Below are positions 11,212 through 23,526 of a stretch of 50,600 nucleotides of DNA, in pieces. The DNA is from Isochrysis galbana. Lineage: Eukaryota; Haptophyta; Isochrysidales; Isochrysidaceae. The notes beneath the pieces are model-generated. The model saw nothing but the letters and a program-made list of their open reading frames with translations. It ran no database searches and was not told the DNA's origin. The stretch is taken from positions 3,474,548 to 3,525,147 of the forward strand of contig CM030942.1 in assembly GCA_018136815.1 (NCBI GenBank), read 5' to 3'. A program made the translations under genes and the position numbers. Position 1 is the stretch's first letter. The number at the start of each line of letters is the position of its first letter.

Positions 11212-14200
11212 TTATGTCGGCTCACTTGGTGACTCGGCAACGAAGGCCTCGCTCGGCCAGCGCAGGGGGAATACGGTACTGCCTTTCGGGCAAATGCCAT
11301 CCGGAGGTGCCCATCCTCGCTTCTCATCCTGTCGTTGGCGGCGACCCGATACCAGTGCCTCGCACCGCTCCCATGCCGCCCAGGCCTCGCAGTCAAAGCG
11401 AGACCATTTCGGCTCGTCATTCAAGGACGCAACGTTTGGAGCAGCGGCAGGGTTGAGGATGGCGAAAACTAGCGGTCTAGAGGCATCATCGGCATTCATA
11501 AACGTAGACTGACTCAGGACTTGATGCTCGATTCCCCAATGCACGAACTGATGGGATAATGGCGTCGGCACTACTCCCGCGGGAGTCGCCACAAGCACCC
11601 TCACCGGCGCGGGGGTGGTGACGGCGGTGAGGGGGAAGCCTTCGCGAGGCCGTGCTTGCATGTAGCGACGCCTAGCTTCTCTGGCGATGAGCGTCTGGAG
11701 TAGCTTCGCAGAAGCATAAGCCTCACCATCTGTGCCGCGAGCAATAAAATACTGGACCACACTCGCCTTGCGCTCAAGTGCAGGGAGTGACCGTGAGAGA
11801 TTCTCCCATTGCAGCACACCCGCGCTCGACGATTCTAGTGGGATATACGGCTTACCATCCAGCAAGCGAGCCACGCCACTACGCGTGGCTAGGGATGATG
11901 CGCCCGAACCAACGATGAGAATTGAGGTCTCCGAGGCACACCATAGGTCGGGCGGGAACAAAATCTGGCCACCTTCCGTTGATGCGTTTGTCACCGAGTC
12001 CGACGAGACAACGGCCGTCACGCCAGGGATGAGTGCCTTGAGCAGCGCTTGGTTGGATAGAGCACTTGCACGCAGCATCCGTGGGAGCGGGCGATCAGCC
12101 TTCTTCTCCCATGGCGGGAGTGTGAATGCGCTCATCACTACGGAACGGAGGCATGCGCCTGTTGCGCCAAATGAGCCGTTACCGCCGACGCGCACAGCCG
12201 CGGTCAGTGCTTGGACAATGTGCTTGGCCGCAGCGGCGGTGTTCCGCGAGAGGTCGACGGGTGGGAGGCAGAGAAGCGGCGTGCCGTCGGTAACGGCTGC
12301 GCAAGCGGTGCCGTTGCGAGGCGAGATGACCACCACGATACTGGGCCGTATGGCCGCGAGGGCCTTGGCCGTCGCCAAACCAATACCGCTTGTTCCACCC
12401 GTGAGAAGAATGTACTCGGAAGGGGCGCTGGGAACCGATGTGTCGACAGGTCGGTGCCAGGACGGGCTTGGTATGGGCTCGAGGCCAGCGCCTGGTCCAA
12501 AAACGTCGTGAGCTCCCTCAATGGTGGCTTGCAACGCGCGAAGCCTTGCGACGCCCTCAGCCCCAAAAAGAGATTCTGGAGAATCATGTGGACTCGCGTA
12601 ACCTGCGACATTATGGGAGTCGAGAATGAGACAGCTGATGGCGACCATCGTGTGGGATGTGGAGAGAGTAGCCAGGCGAAAGCAATCGGGGGCGTTGAAG
12701 GCGCAATGAGGCGAGGCGAGACGCGGGAGCTCCGGCGCCTCGCGCTGCAGCCCACCTTGATAAGCACCTCGAGCGTGAATGCCAAGACTGGCAATACCAT
12801 CCGCCATGAACCGTTCGATGAGTGTCTCCACTCCAGGAAAGTGCCTCGGTGTACCAGCGACTCGGTACTTGCCGGGTGGCTTGGGGGTGCGCAATGAGCA
12901 AATCCAAGACATCAGCAACGCGGCATCCCGATGCGCCCACGTGGACGCGTTGGTTCGATCAATCGCTCCCCCCAATGGCTCGATTTGCAAGCTGCAACCT
13001 GGGCCTTGTATGAAACGTTCCAAGTTCGCCCTGGGGGAGTTCGCGACAAGGTGCCATGCGGCCCGCCTGAAGTCGGCAGCCTCGACCGAGGCGGCAACGA
13101 ATGTAGAACGCCACCATATCGTACTCTGCGACGAGTTGTACTTTGCCGAGATCTCCGACAAGGTGTGCGGGGTCAACAAGTCTCCAGAGCGAATAAGAGG
13201 TATCGCCGGGCGCTTGGGCGAAGTTGCGGACGCTTGGGCAAGCATACGATGCCATCCCACGGAAATGTATGGCTCCACTTGCTCCGCCCGTGCGTCGTCC
13301 AAGGAAGCGACGCCGGCAGGATCGTCCTCCGGTAGAGACGACGCATCCTGCATACGACGCGACGGCTGATGCGCAGCTTCTACGGTGCGGGGACCGGTGA
13401 CATGGACCTTGGCTTGATGTTCGCTGGACGCAATTGCTGTCAGATTCGCGAAGCGATCAAAGATCCCACGAGCGCTGCCCGATGCACGCCAGGAGGCAGC
13501 GTCGCCGTCGTAAAAGAAGACGAAGCTCACAGATGTGCTGTCGAGGAAGAAGTCCACCGTCCATGCCTCATCGTCTGCAGTCGCTCTCAAGTTGTCAAGG
13601 TATGAGTCGACGGTGGTGCTCAGAAATCTCTCTGGGACCCCCATAGGGAAGTGCAGATGCAGGGCACCGTGCCCAACCCCTCCAGCTGGCAACGGCCAGA
13701 GGCGCAACCGAAGGGCCCATATGACGCCGAACGTCGAGCCGCCGCCTGCTCGGAGCGCCGCATGAAGGTCATGCAACGGGTGCGCGCGCTCGCTGCCCGT
13801 GTGCACGACAGTCCCATTGGGCAGCACGAGTGTGTACGAGAGGACGCCATCGCCCACGAGTCCCCGGTGTCGCGAGAAGAACGAGATGCCGCCATTCACG
13901 CTCAGCCCCGTCACGCCCACGCCCGCACAGCCTCCTCCAACAGCATAGAGCCCACTTCCCTCAAGCGCCGTGTACACGTCTCTCCACAACGCGCCGGCGC
14001 CGACGTATGCGAGGGCAGCGTCGCGGTCAATGGTGACTGATCGATGTCTGGACATATCCACCGTAATCCCCGACGGCGCCAGAGCGCGCCCAGCCGGATT
14101 ATGGCCCCCATTCCTCACGGAGAGTCGGATATCTTCGTCTCTCGAGAGTCGGAGCACTGAGCGGAGCTGATCTAGCGAGCTAGGCGCGACGACAGCGAGC

Positions 14201-14325
14201 GGCTCTCGCGAACGCTGCAGGTTACGGTTGAAGATCGTTGCAGCATCGCCAAACCCTCCTTCCCCTCGGCACCACACCGAGCCTGAGGGAGAGAGGAGAG
14301 AGGAGAGACGGGCGCACAGGCCCAT
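11212..14325 (-). CDS. Intronless fusion: BBE-type FAD-linked oxidase + short-chain dehydrogenase/reductase
   Basis: A single open frame of 1037 residues. Residues about 40-215 form an FAD-binding PCMH/BBE-like domain. RNGGHNPAGR gives His75 at the position of the 8-alpha-histidyl FAD link, and GGCAGVGVTG gives Cys133 where BBE enzymes carry the second, 6-S-cysteinyl link. AHRDAALLMSW (about 464-474) matches the BBE C-terminal block. From about 638 a Rossmann SDR domain starts with ILLTGGTSGIGLATAKAL (dinucleotide motif 642-649) and has catalytic Tyr870-xxx-Lys874 (AYASAKLL). Known of the families: BBE enzymes oxidise alcohols, sugars or alkaloid precursors; SDRs interconvert alcohols and ketones with NAD(P)H. 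A two-step oxidation/reduction on one metabolite is inferred; substrate unknown. The SDR lacks an obvious NNAG motif. A hydrophobic stretch in another frame just upstream (14330-14430) could be a missed signal-peptide exon. Lack of introns beside intron-rich neighbours could mean transfer. Confidence 0.85.
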   Translation of the reverse strand: MGLCARLSSLLSPSGSVWCRGEGGFGDAATIFNRNLQRSREPLAVVAPSSLDQLRSVLRLSRDEDIRLSVRNGGHNPAGRALAPSGITVDMSRHRSVTIDRDAALAYVGAGALWRDVYTALEGSGLYAVGGGCAGVGVTGLSVNGGISFFSRHRGLVGDGVLSYTLVLPNGTVVHTGSERAHPLHDLHAALRAGGGSTFGVIWALRLRLWPLPAGGVGHGALHLHFPMGVPERFLSTTVDSYLDNLRATADDEAWTVDFFLDSTSVSFVFFYDGDAASWRASGSARGIFDRFANLTAIASSEHQAKVHVTGPRTVEAAHQPSRRMQDASSLPEDDPAGVASLDDARAEQVEPYISVGWHRMLAQASATSPKRPAIPLIRSGDLLTPHTLSEISAKYNSSQSTIWWRSTFVAASVEAADFRRAAWHLVANSPRANLERFIQGPGCSLQIEPLGGAIDRTNASTWAHRDAALLMSWICSLRTPKPPGKYRVAGTPRHFPGVETLIERFMADGIASLGIHARGAYQGGLQREAPELPRLASPHCAFNAPDCFRLATLSTSHTMVAISCLILDSHNVAGYASPHDSPESLFGAEGVARLRALQATIEGAHDVFGPGAGLEPIPSPSWHRPVDTSVPSAPSEYILLTGGTSGIGLATAKALAAIRPSIVVVISPRNGTACAAVTDGTPLLCLPPVDLSRNTAAAAKHIVQALTAAVRVGGNGSFGATGACLRSVVMSAFTLPPWEKKADRPLPRMLRASALSNQALLKALIPGVTAVVSSDSVTNASTEGGQILFPPDLWCASETSILIVGSGASSLATRSGVARLLDGKPYIPLESSSAGVLQWENLSRSLPALERKASVVQYFIARGTDGEAYASAKLLQTLIAREARRRYMQARPREGFPLTAVTTPAPVRVLVATPAGVVPTPLSHQFVHWGIEHQVLSQSTFMNADDASRPLVFAILNPAAAPNVASLNDEPKWSRFDCEAWAAWERCEALVSGRRQRQDEKRGWAPPDGICPKGSTVFPLRWPSEAFVAESPSEPT

Positions 14326-14684
14326 CGCGACCCCCAGGGGGCGGAGGGGGTGGGGGGTGTGCCGGGGGGGAAGAGCAGGTACGATGAGAGAAGAAACAGG
14401 CTTGTTTCATAGGGTTGTATGCAGTATTCGGCGACCACTCAATTCCTGGAGCGCGCGCGCGGCAGCGCTATTGCGACATTCTATTGTAGGATTAGCGCAG
14501 TGAGTTAGTTACTTCTGCGCCGATAGATAGGCTCATGGGCTCCCAGCTACCGGTAGTTCCCGGGGGGTACGAACTTCTTCTTCGTCGCGGTGTAGCGTCG
14601 CTCCCTCCTCCTCCTTCTCTCAAGATGGCGACTACCCCATAGAGACTTGCCCACGCTCGAGCTCGTGCACGATTCGATACCCCC

Positions 14685-14917
14685 ATCGGGGAGCCCAGCA
14701 TGGCTGTTGTGCATGTTGTCGTGGCCGGGGCCACGGGCCGTGTGGCGCGACCGGGGTCGCACGCGTATCTGCTCGGCCTCTGAGGGTGGACGTGGTCGCT
14801 TCGACTGCGACTGGTCCATGGGTCATGGAGGGCCGCCCTCGGTGGGGGGGCTAAAGGAGAGGGGAGGCGCGCCGGCGCGCTCCATCGCAACATCGCAACT
14901 AGCTATAGAGTTAGTTG
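14685..14917 (-). mobile_element. Hairpin-capped retroposon 5' portion, inverted copy of 7680-7900
   Basis: Minus-strand start CAACTAACTCTATAGCTAG at 14917, then GCGATGG, a GGAGCGCGCC/GGCGCGCCTCC hairpin, and internal blocks shared with 7680-7900. The stem changes (AACTAA pairing with TTAGTT in shifted register) keep pairing. Confidence 0.6.
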
Positions 14918-15410
14918 ATGTTTGATGAATGTAGAGGTGCGATTCCGTTGGCGTTAGAGGAAGCGGTTTAATAAGAGCTTTGAAGATGCCATTTGCTGCC
15001 ATCGAGTCTACCCTTCCTAGGTCGCCATGCGCCAATAGAATGTCGGCGTCGCCATGCGCGCGTCGGTTGCGCTACCGCTCGCAGTACCAAGCCGATAGAG
15101 ATAGATAGATAGTAGACGGCGGAAGTTGATTAAGATTTTCTTCTATTCTAGAATTCGACATCCGACGCCATGCGGGGTATTGGCTATCGTATGATACTAG
15201 GATACTCCCACCCATTCTACATGGCTACCCACACAATAAATTGACTACGCAGCTGTTGTGCATGCAACTCCTCCCGCTTCCGCGCCCTCCTCGACGAACG
15301 TGGCGCGTGGGAGTAGATCCACTTGCTCACGTAGTGGCTGTCGCGTCGCGCCCATGGTGCCCATAATGAAAATTCCAGGAGGGAAAGAAGAGCCCAAGGT
15401 CCACCGAAGT

Positions 15411-18400
15411 TTAGTCAGCGAAAGGGTCCTCCTCCTCATCCTCTCCCATCTCACTGCCATCGCCAAGCGACGACAGTCGACCCGAGGGGACTTGGGCCGA
15501 GGAAGCGAAGGAGAAGGATCGCTCAGAAGGGGCGGAGGGTGAGCCCAATTCTGACGGGGCTGCCGAAAAGCCGCCGAGCTCGCAGGCTCCGTCGGCTGAT
15601 GAAATCATGGAGGCAGCATCCTTGTCGTCTTCTGATCGATCAAACAGAGACGACCCAACGTCGGAAGCCCCGTCATCTAAAGCGCCGCGATCAGAAGCAT
15701 GCCCCCCGTAGCTGTACGAGGAAGGCTCGTAGCTCGACTCCTCGTCCTCGCCTTGATATGAGGAAGCGCTTTGCTGGGAGGTGGACACAGCGGAGGAGGC
15801 AGCTGCGGAAGACGAGGCGAGGGATGAAGACGCGAGCGAAGCGCCATCTGCGCTAGACATGGAGGCGAGGGACGTGACTTCTGTCGGCGCGGCTGCACCG
15901 CTCCCGCCCCTGCGCCGTGAAGGCCTGTGACGTATGGGCCGATTCGAGAGTTGGCGGCGCAGAGGTGGAGCGAGCTCAATCCCCTCAATCTCGGCCTCAT
16001 ACTTCTTGATCGTCTCAGTCTGCGCATCGACTGCGGCCCTCCCCTCTTTGACCATCGTCCTTGCTATCGGCTCCAAATGGAGGTTACGAGCATACTTTGT
16101 ATTGAAGTCGTGGCAGTTCGATGCGATGAGCTCGAGGTCCGTGATGAATTCTGCAGCGCGTCGGTACTTAGTGTCCTTGCACTTGATGAGCATCGTCTGC
16201 AAATCCATCGGATTAGATATGACTCGGGTATAGGATGGAAGGATTCTTGCAACGGGCTCCACAAATTGAAGGTATTCGGAGTTATCGCGAAGCGTCTTGA
16301 CAATAGTCTCGAGAAGATTGTTGAGGTTCACCAACTGGCTGCCGGCACGGCGACTCGATCCCCCTCGAGCGTTGCGCTGGCGCTTTTGAGCCTCTCGCTC
16401 TGCCTCTCGCATCTTGCGCTTGTCTCCAACCTTGATCTGTGTATAGGTGGGGGGGGGGGGGGAGGAGGTTGCGAACACGCTCTCGAGGTCTCGTCGTTGG
16501 CATCATAGTGGTTGAGGCAGTAGGAAACAAAGATCAAGGTCCAAGGGCATCTGGGGAAGAGCACAACGGAGGCCCTCATAGTCGGTTGGGCACCGGGCAC
16601 ACCTTCACACTGAGTTCATTTTCTTTGAGTGGAGCTCGAATCTTCAGCTTCATGTGGCCAGAGACCTCGCCCTTCTCGTGGGCGACAGCTTCTTCCCGCT
16701 TGCGTTCAGCCTCCGTGAAGGCGAAGAGCGGACATTGGCGAGAGCGAGCGTTGTGGCCGTAGAAGCCGCACGCGGAGCAACGCGGTCCTTCACCCTGCTG
16801 GACAGCCTTCCCGCCTGCAAGAGCCTCCTGGAACTCTTGAAGTGCCTTGCGACGTCGCTGCTCTTCCTCAAGGAGCTTTAGCTGCCGCTTTCGCTCTGCC
16901 TCGACCTGCATATGGTTGACGGAGCTTATGGAGGTGAAGAGACCCGCGGCTGCAATGGGAAATGCCGTGTGCGAATCACTAAGGCGGGCTCTATGGCAGT
17001 GCGGTCTAGCATCGTGCCATTCCCTTGTGCATAGGACTGCCCGTCCGGCTACTTGCGCACCTCCTTGTCCTTGACGGCCTCGTCGACGCCCTTAACGACA
17101 CGCTCCCGCTTCTCGCGGCTAGCTTCAATCCGTTCATAGACTCGTCGCTCGTGTGCATAACTGGAGGAACATCGGTGAGAGATGGCAGACAAGGGGGGGG
17201 GGGGGGGGGGGGTTGCGGGACGTTGTTGAAAGGGGCGTGAGGATGGGTGGAGAAGGCAGTCGAGGAGTGAGCACGCGCAGGCGAGTTCTCCAACGCCATT
17301 CATGGAGGGCGGATGGCTTTTAGCGCTCACTTTGGATTGGATGGATCGAAATCCTCCACCTTCTTCACCAAGACACCGCCTTCTTCGACCCAAGAAGTCT
17401 TGCGCAGCACCGTCTTCTTGATGCGCTTCGTCTTCTTCCGCCGGCTCGTTGCCACTGCGGCTTCGCCTGTCTTGCCGCCCGCGTTGGACGCCCCCAAAAT
17501 CAATCCCCGCGTCCCTGAATGCGCATTGATGTCCCCCCGCCGCAGCGCCGCGAGTTCCGCGGCATCTTGAGCCGCCGAGACGGTCTCGGGCGCTGCCGCC
17601 GCCATCGCGCGCGCGAGTTCTTTGGCAAATTCGTCGTCGCTGCTCTCGGCATCCGCGTCCTCATCGCCTCCGGCGTTGCCAGCGTCAGCGTCCACAGTTG
17701 GAGGCGTGGGGTCAGATAACGCATTAAGCTGCGCTCGCCAGATCGAGGCTGCCAGGCCCTCTAGATCAAATTTTGAGGAGGTTTGCGTCGATGAAGGCTC
17801 CTGCGGGACCAGAAGATCCCGGGGTGAAGTCGGTGCTGTGAGGGAGTGCTAACCACCTCAATTGAAATGGGGGAGCATTTGGGGCCACCGAGGGAGGGAC
17901 AAAGTTCGTGAACGCGCCTGAACACAATGTGGCATGGCACACCTTGCGCGCATATGCCTCGTAACCGGCGACGCCTTGTGCATGCTGCCGTGTCGCAATG
18001 NNNNNNNNNNNNNNNNNNNNNNNNNNNNNNNNNNNNNNNNNNNNNNNNNNNNNNNNNNNNNNNNNNNNNNNNNNNNNNNNNNNNNNNNNNNNNNNNNNNN
18101 GCGCGAATGTGAGCAATGCGATCGGAGCGAGAGAGCGCGGTGACCTAAGAGAAAAATGAGAGAACGCAGACTCAAAAGTTAGTTTAGATGCAAGTGGTGA
18201 CTCTACATGACGCATCCCGGCCACGTGGTTAAGGCTCGAGTACCGCCGTGACAAGGCCGGGACCATCGCACGACCTGCTCCTTTGTGTATCCGTGAGGCG
18301 CGAGCCACTTGATGCAATCCGAAAGCTTCATCTTGCGAAAATCTGCTTGAGTGCCTACATGCAAGCCGCCCGTTGCGTATGGCAGTTCCACAACGGAATC

Positions 18401-21400
18401 GGTGCTTGGTGCACCGCCGTCAGTTCCGGTCTTAGCCCGTGCCTTCTCTGCCTTCTCGGCTTGAGTCAGACGAGTGTAGGAGTAGCCTTCGCCTCGACCG
18501 GACGGGTCAGCGGGACCGCGAAGAGCAAGTTGGCATCTGCAAGAGACCAATGGAATCAATGGCACCATGGCTTCAACTCGCATGTACGCGAGCGATCGCC
18601 CAGGTGGAGCATCACCAGAGCAGCGGCGCCATCTTGGACGAAGGGATACAAGAGCTGTCGAGTGTGGGAAAGTCGGGACGGGGCGAAGTGATAGAGTGAT
18701 CGCACCTTCCGTGCTTGAACCCTTGGAAATTGGCCGTAAGCGTCCACGGAGCGAGCAGCAGCTCTTCCTCGATCGAGATCGCGATTGCACGCTTCTTCAG
18801 GCGCTCCTCCTACAATTGTGACGTGGACCCATCACGTATGTGTGGGGGGGGAGGGGGGGGGGAGGGGATAGTCCCAAGGTTGCGACGGGGAATACTGCAA
18901 AGTGAGACGAGGTGGGCGAGGGGAACCCGACAAACTCACCCTCTCGGCCGAAGCAGCGAGTGGGTCAACCCTCAGTCCTATCGAGCTCGCTACCATCCAA
19001 CTTTGCCCAGATCCCCGCCAACTGTTGCCCTTTGTAGGGTTTGCTTACCATGCTCCCTTTCAATCCTTCCATTGCCTTCTCGACTCCGTCGGGTGTAGAG
19101 AGTCTTGTCACAAACGCGTCGGCGAGCCGTTGCTGCCCTTCCAACGCTGAGTCGAGGAAGCAATGCTCTTCGGGCGAGAGGAGAGACTCGAGACCAGAGC
19201 GAGCGAGCAGTGCCTTCGGCTTTGGACGGTACAGACGCACGTGGGGGTCGGCCCTGGGAGGGAAGAGGGGGCAACTCCCGTTTAGCACAGGCCATGATTG
19301 AGCGATCAAGTATGATACCTTTATTTGAGGGCTCTGCCGCCCACGAAGGGAATCTTGGCGAGGAGTGGGGGAATCTGCATGGTCGCCATAGAGTCGCGGC
19401 GGCATGCTTGCACATCATGACGTCAAAAGGAGGTGCTGGGCGGCCAACTCGCTCTCTTGATGGGCAGCGCGGACCGGTCGAGAGTGGCAACCGCATTAAG
19501 CTGATCTTTGAGCACGACCTCCAAGTTAATAGATTCGAGCGAACGGGGAAGTTCGCGCATCAAGTCGTTAAAGTAGCGGGCAATACACCAGCCCCCACGC
19601 GGATGAGCAACCACGTGCGATGCAAGGATTCCGTTGGAGCCGCGTCTCAAATCCGGCTTCGTCTTGCTTGAGGAATAAAGCTGGTCCAGAGTGAGAGACG
19701 TAAACGTCAGTTAATGCGCAGGCAAGAGCAGCAAGTGCGTAGGCAAGAGCTTGCACCGGGCTAGGTAAAGGGTTGCGGGGCTGTTTGATCCGTGGCCCCG
19801 CGAGTTTGATGGGTACCAAAGAGCCCCGTGAGCTGGCCAGGCACAATAGCAGAGATAGATACCCCCCAACAAGCCGTGTTGACAGTGCGCACCTTGGCTT
19901 GCAAGAAGAAGCCGACACGCCTCTCCACTAGGTCCCGAAAGTCGCGTGTCCCTGGCCTTGGTACCACCTGTGGCCCGCTCGGCTGCTCACACGGCTGCTG
20001 TTGCCCAATGAGCAAGACCCCGTTCAAGCGCCTCAACGCGAGCGTCCGTCGCGAGGATGTTTTCGACGAGCCCGATGCCGAGGGTTGCACAGTGGGGCGC
20101 CGGGCAGGGTCGTAGACCAACAAAAACAACTTGTAGCCTGGCGGATGGAGCGCATGTTCAAATGCGGGCGCCGAGAATAGGTTCGTCTCCAGGGCGCGCA
20201 ACGTGCCTGATGGCGGGAAGCTGGCGCCCAACAGAAAGGGAAGTTCTTCATCGGAGGACACAGTGCGGACCGCACCACCCAGTGACGACGCGGCGGGAGG
20301 TGGGGCCGCACGCCGCGGGGGCGTGGCTGCCAGAGCCGAGCCGGCCTCACTGTCGCCTCCACCACCGCAAGCGGCGATATACGCGTCTCGATTTCGAGCA
20401 AACGGATCTGGAGAGCTCGCACCGCACGACGAATGACCAAAAGCAGAGGTGGCATCGGACGGTGCAGGCGACGTGCGGCCGCTACCAGCCGTCATCGTGG
20501 GAGTTGGCGTGGTGGCACGTGGTACAGCGCTGCTAGCGTTGCTCGCTTGCGCAACGACGGGTGAGGCTCCGCGCCTACGGTAGATGGCTAGACGGGAGGC
20601 CATGCCAATGCGATTGAGGAGGAGAGGATGCTCCTCGATGTACTCGGTCAATAGTATCTACGAAGGGTACGCGGATGCGACGGGCTCGGGTCGATAGCCG
20701 CCTCCCATGGCGGCTGTCGCATTCCTACGGAAACTCGTCAACCGGCCATGATACCACGGCCGGGGGCCATTCGCACTCACATGATCCACCGCCGGCCCGC
20801 GGAAGAGACCGAGGTCTTGCTCGGACTTGGCCACTTCCAGCAAGGTGGCTCCCGGCTTGAGAGGAGAAGATGGCTCCCCCCACACCACGTCGAATGCCTC
20901 GGCGATAGGGACCACTGCCGGCTCGCCACTCCGTCGCCTCTCATACCATCCAGAGACGAGCCCAGCGCCACTGCGCGTCTCTGCCAAACGTTGTACACGA
21001 GGGCGGTGCAGAAAACGAATATCGACAGGCACGCGTGGGAGGGGCACAGCCGCGCCTGAACCCAGTCGGACTAGAGGCAGGCGGTAGGCTGCCGGCGCGT
21101 GCTGCAGACGAGGAGAGCGGAGCTTGCGTCGGTCGGTCTCGGATCGGTCCACATAAAGCTCGTCCTGACGTGAAGCGAGGTGAGATGTGAAATTGTGCAA
21201 GCTGCCAACGCACTGCCGCAGCGTGGGGGGTAGCCTTCCTAGTGCCTGGTGCGCAATCCGGGCGGTCGCCGCCCGTCGGGAATACAGTTCCAAGCACCAT
21301 CGCACCTACCTGCGCAAGCAGCCGCCAGCAGCCGCCACTTCCGGTAGCCCCGGTGCCACAACTGCCGCCCCCTAGTCTGGAGGCCAACCCAAAACCGCCC

Positions 21401-23526
21401 CAGCCGCCACAGGCGGCTGCCGCGAGGTGAGCCAGACGCGCCTCATCCGACACGCCTACCTCATGCCCTTGGTGTGTGACCAGGCTGGTAAGCCTGCCGC
21501 CGCCCAGTGCTTGCTCAGAGGCGCCCAGCACCCCATCCACACCACCGACGGCGGCGCGGGCGAGGAGCTTAGTCCACTCGACCTTGCGCAGCACCGCCCG
21601 CTGATCGCGCTCCTCTGCCTCGGCCGCCTCGGCCTCGGCCGCCTCCACAGCCGCGCGATGCTCCGCGAGCCGCTTTGCCTTTTTCTCCGCCCGCGTTTCT
21701 ACCGCCTCAGAGTCGTCGGAATCGACCGACTCGGAGCTGTCACCGTCTTCCGGCAGTGGTGGCAGCGGTGGCGGGACAAGGCGAAGGTCCTCCTCCATGA
21801 TGATGTTGAGATCAGATGGGTCGAGCAGCCTACGCACCGGCGGCGGCGCTTGTTTATCTCCCCACGGCGGGTGCTCGTCGTCCCACACGATCTCACCCAA
21901 CCACGACGACGCCTGTTCAATCCTCAGCCGGGCCGGCTCGGTCCCCGTCTCATCCCGCCAGACGCTACCACACCGACGCACCACAGCGCTCCCAGGGAGA
22001 CGGAGTCGCGCCTCCTTCGTGCCTGCCATCACTGGGGCGATTGTCACAGTGGACGAGGCAGGCATCAAGGCGGTCGAGTGCGCGTGGTCGTCATCGTCGG
22101 AAGCCGCGGCTAGGCCGCCCGCAGCTGTAACCATATCGCCGTTGCAATTCAGGGCAACTAGAGCGCCCTGCCTAACCACGACTGACATCTCGCCACCTGC
22201 CGTGTGTGCACTCGTTTCGCCCTCGCGCTCATCGTCCGCTTCTTCTCCCTCGCTTGAACAATCGTGCGAGACAGAGGAGGTGTCGGCAGCTCCACCCCAA
22301 AGAATCCGGGCCTCCCAGGTATCCTGTACTATGCGCGCGAAGCGTGGGTCGTGCTCCAGGTCCGCTTCCGAGGCGCACACATGGCCACCCGCCTTTCCAT
22401 TTTCATCCGAAAAGGGCTGCGCACCAAATTGCCAGCCTTCTGCCGCTGGCCACTCTGCATCTCGTCTGAAAGCCGCCGTCCCAGATTGCCAACCTTCGCT
22501 TGCTGCCGCCCCATGACGATTCGTGGTTGCTGGCAGCCCACAGGACGAAAGCGAGCCGCAAGCACATGCTTCGGGTGGTCCTGATGCCACCTCTTCTGCT
22601 TGTGCCTCCTCCATGGCTTTCGCTGCGAGCAAAGCCTCACGTAGACGCGGGTCATCGTCGTCTGTTGCCTCTGTCTCATCTGCCTCCTCCTCTGGGTACC
22701 ATAGGATGGACTCAGCGTCGGCGTCAGCGGCTGCGGTGCCAGGGACGTCCTCGGCCCCCACCGCTCCCACATCAGGCTCCGGGGTGAAAGCGCCGTGTGC
22801 GTCAGCCATCGGAACGTCTACGAGCTTGCTCGGCCGCCGCTCCTGCTCTTCCATTGCCGCCTCAAGCTCTTCCTCTTCTAACGTCTCGGCCTCCTCCCGC
22901 GCTCGAGCAGCGGCGTCCGCCTCTTCCATGGCAGCGAGCGCCGCCTCCTCCTCCTTCTCGCGGGCCATGACTTGGAGAAGTGCTGAGCCCAGCACCTTGG
23001 CCTCCGCCTTGGCCCATGGGTCCTTCTCGAGCAGCTCCTTGGCCTCACGCTCGAGCGCGGCCGCAACGGCGAGCGCCGGGTCTGTGGACGCGTCCTGCGC
23101 TTCCTCCTCCTCTTCCTCCTCCTCGGTGCGCTCGTGCAGCAGCACCGCTCCGCTTAGCGGAGGCGCCAACGTCTCCGTGGACCGTGGCGGCGGCAGCGGC
23201 TTTTTGAGGGGGTACTCTTCGAGTGCGGATGGTCCAAAGATGACTGAGAGTTTGAAGATCCCCGGAGCGATCTGAGGAAGCTCCACGGCCGCGCTCAGTC
23301 CCGCAGCGGCCGAGGAGAGCAGATCGACATCTTCTGAACCGCCTGCCGAATCTCTCAGAGGTTCGGGAACGAGATTCTGAGGGCTCTGCGGCGCTGTGGC
23401 TTGTTGGGTAGGTGGAGATGATGGAGGCTTCTCGGCCAGCTCCTCCTCTGCCTCGGACACCTCGTCGTAGTCCTCGTCTACGAAGGGGGAGCCGAGGAGG
23501 AGGCTGCTGCTGGCGAGAGACGCCAT
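15411..23526 (-). CDS. TAF1: Transcription initiation factor TFIID subunit 1, about 13 exons, with an assembly gap
   Basis: Largest TFIID subunit, scaffold for promoter recognition. Exons supported by phase and homology: 23526-~21460, blocks at ~21210-20660, ~20650-19830 and ~19680-19430 (edges uncertain), 19253-19049, 18809-18706, 18536-18275, 18144-gap, gap-17943, 17800-17331, 17160-17061, 16905-16603, 16436-15411. Seen in order: acidic N-terminus with FVDEDYDEV and EIVWDDEHPPW (TBP-binding region type); DUF3591 core with LHRPRV, TEYIEEHPLLLNRIGMASRL, RRLNGVLLIGQQQPCEQ and TRDFRDL; SPEEHCFLDSALEGQQRL; ELLLAPWTLTANFQG; LRGPADPSGRGEGYSY; ADFRKMKLSDCIKWL; zinc knuckle CSACGFYGHNARSRQCPLF; KLKIRAP; one bromodomain (about YLQFVEPVARILPSYTRVI to FNTKYARN); Ser/acidic tail. 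Animals have two bromodomains, plants and this gene one. The N gap removes an exon segment. Several introns carry long C-tracts near the acceptor. Confidence 0.88.
18001..18100. other. Assembly gap (100 N)
   Basis: Exactly 100 N, the usual placeholder for a gap of unknown size. It falls inside TAF1: the exon read on the minus strand as VTALSRSDRIAHI runs into it at 18101, and a coding-looking stretch (GYEAYARK) emerges on the other side. Both flanks are apparently exonic, so at least one TAF1 exon segment, and perhaps an intron, is missing. Confidence 0.95.

Noticed and set aside
20057-22113. Long plus-strand ORFs opposite TAF1
   Set aside because: Antisense shadows of GC-rich coding exons.
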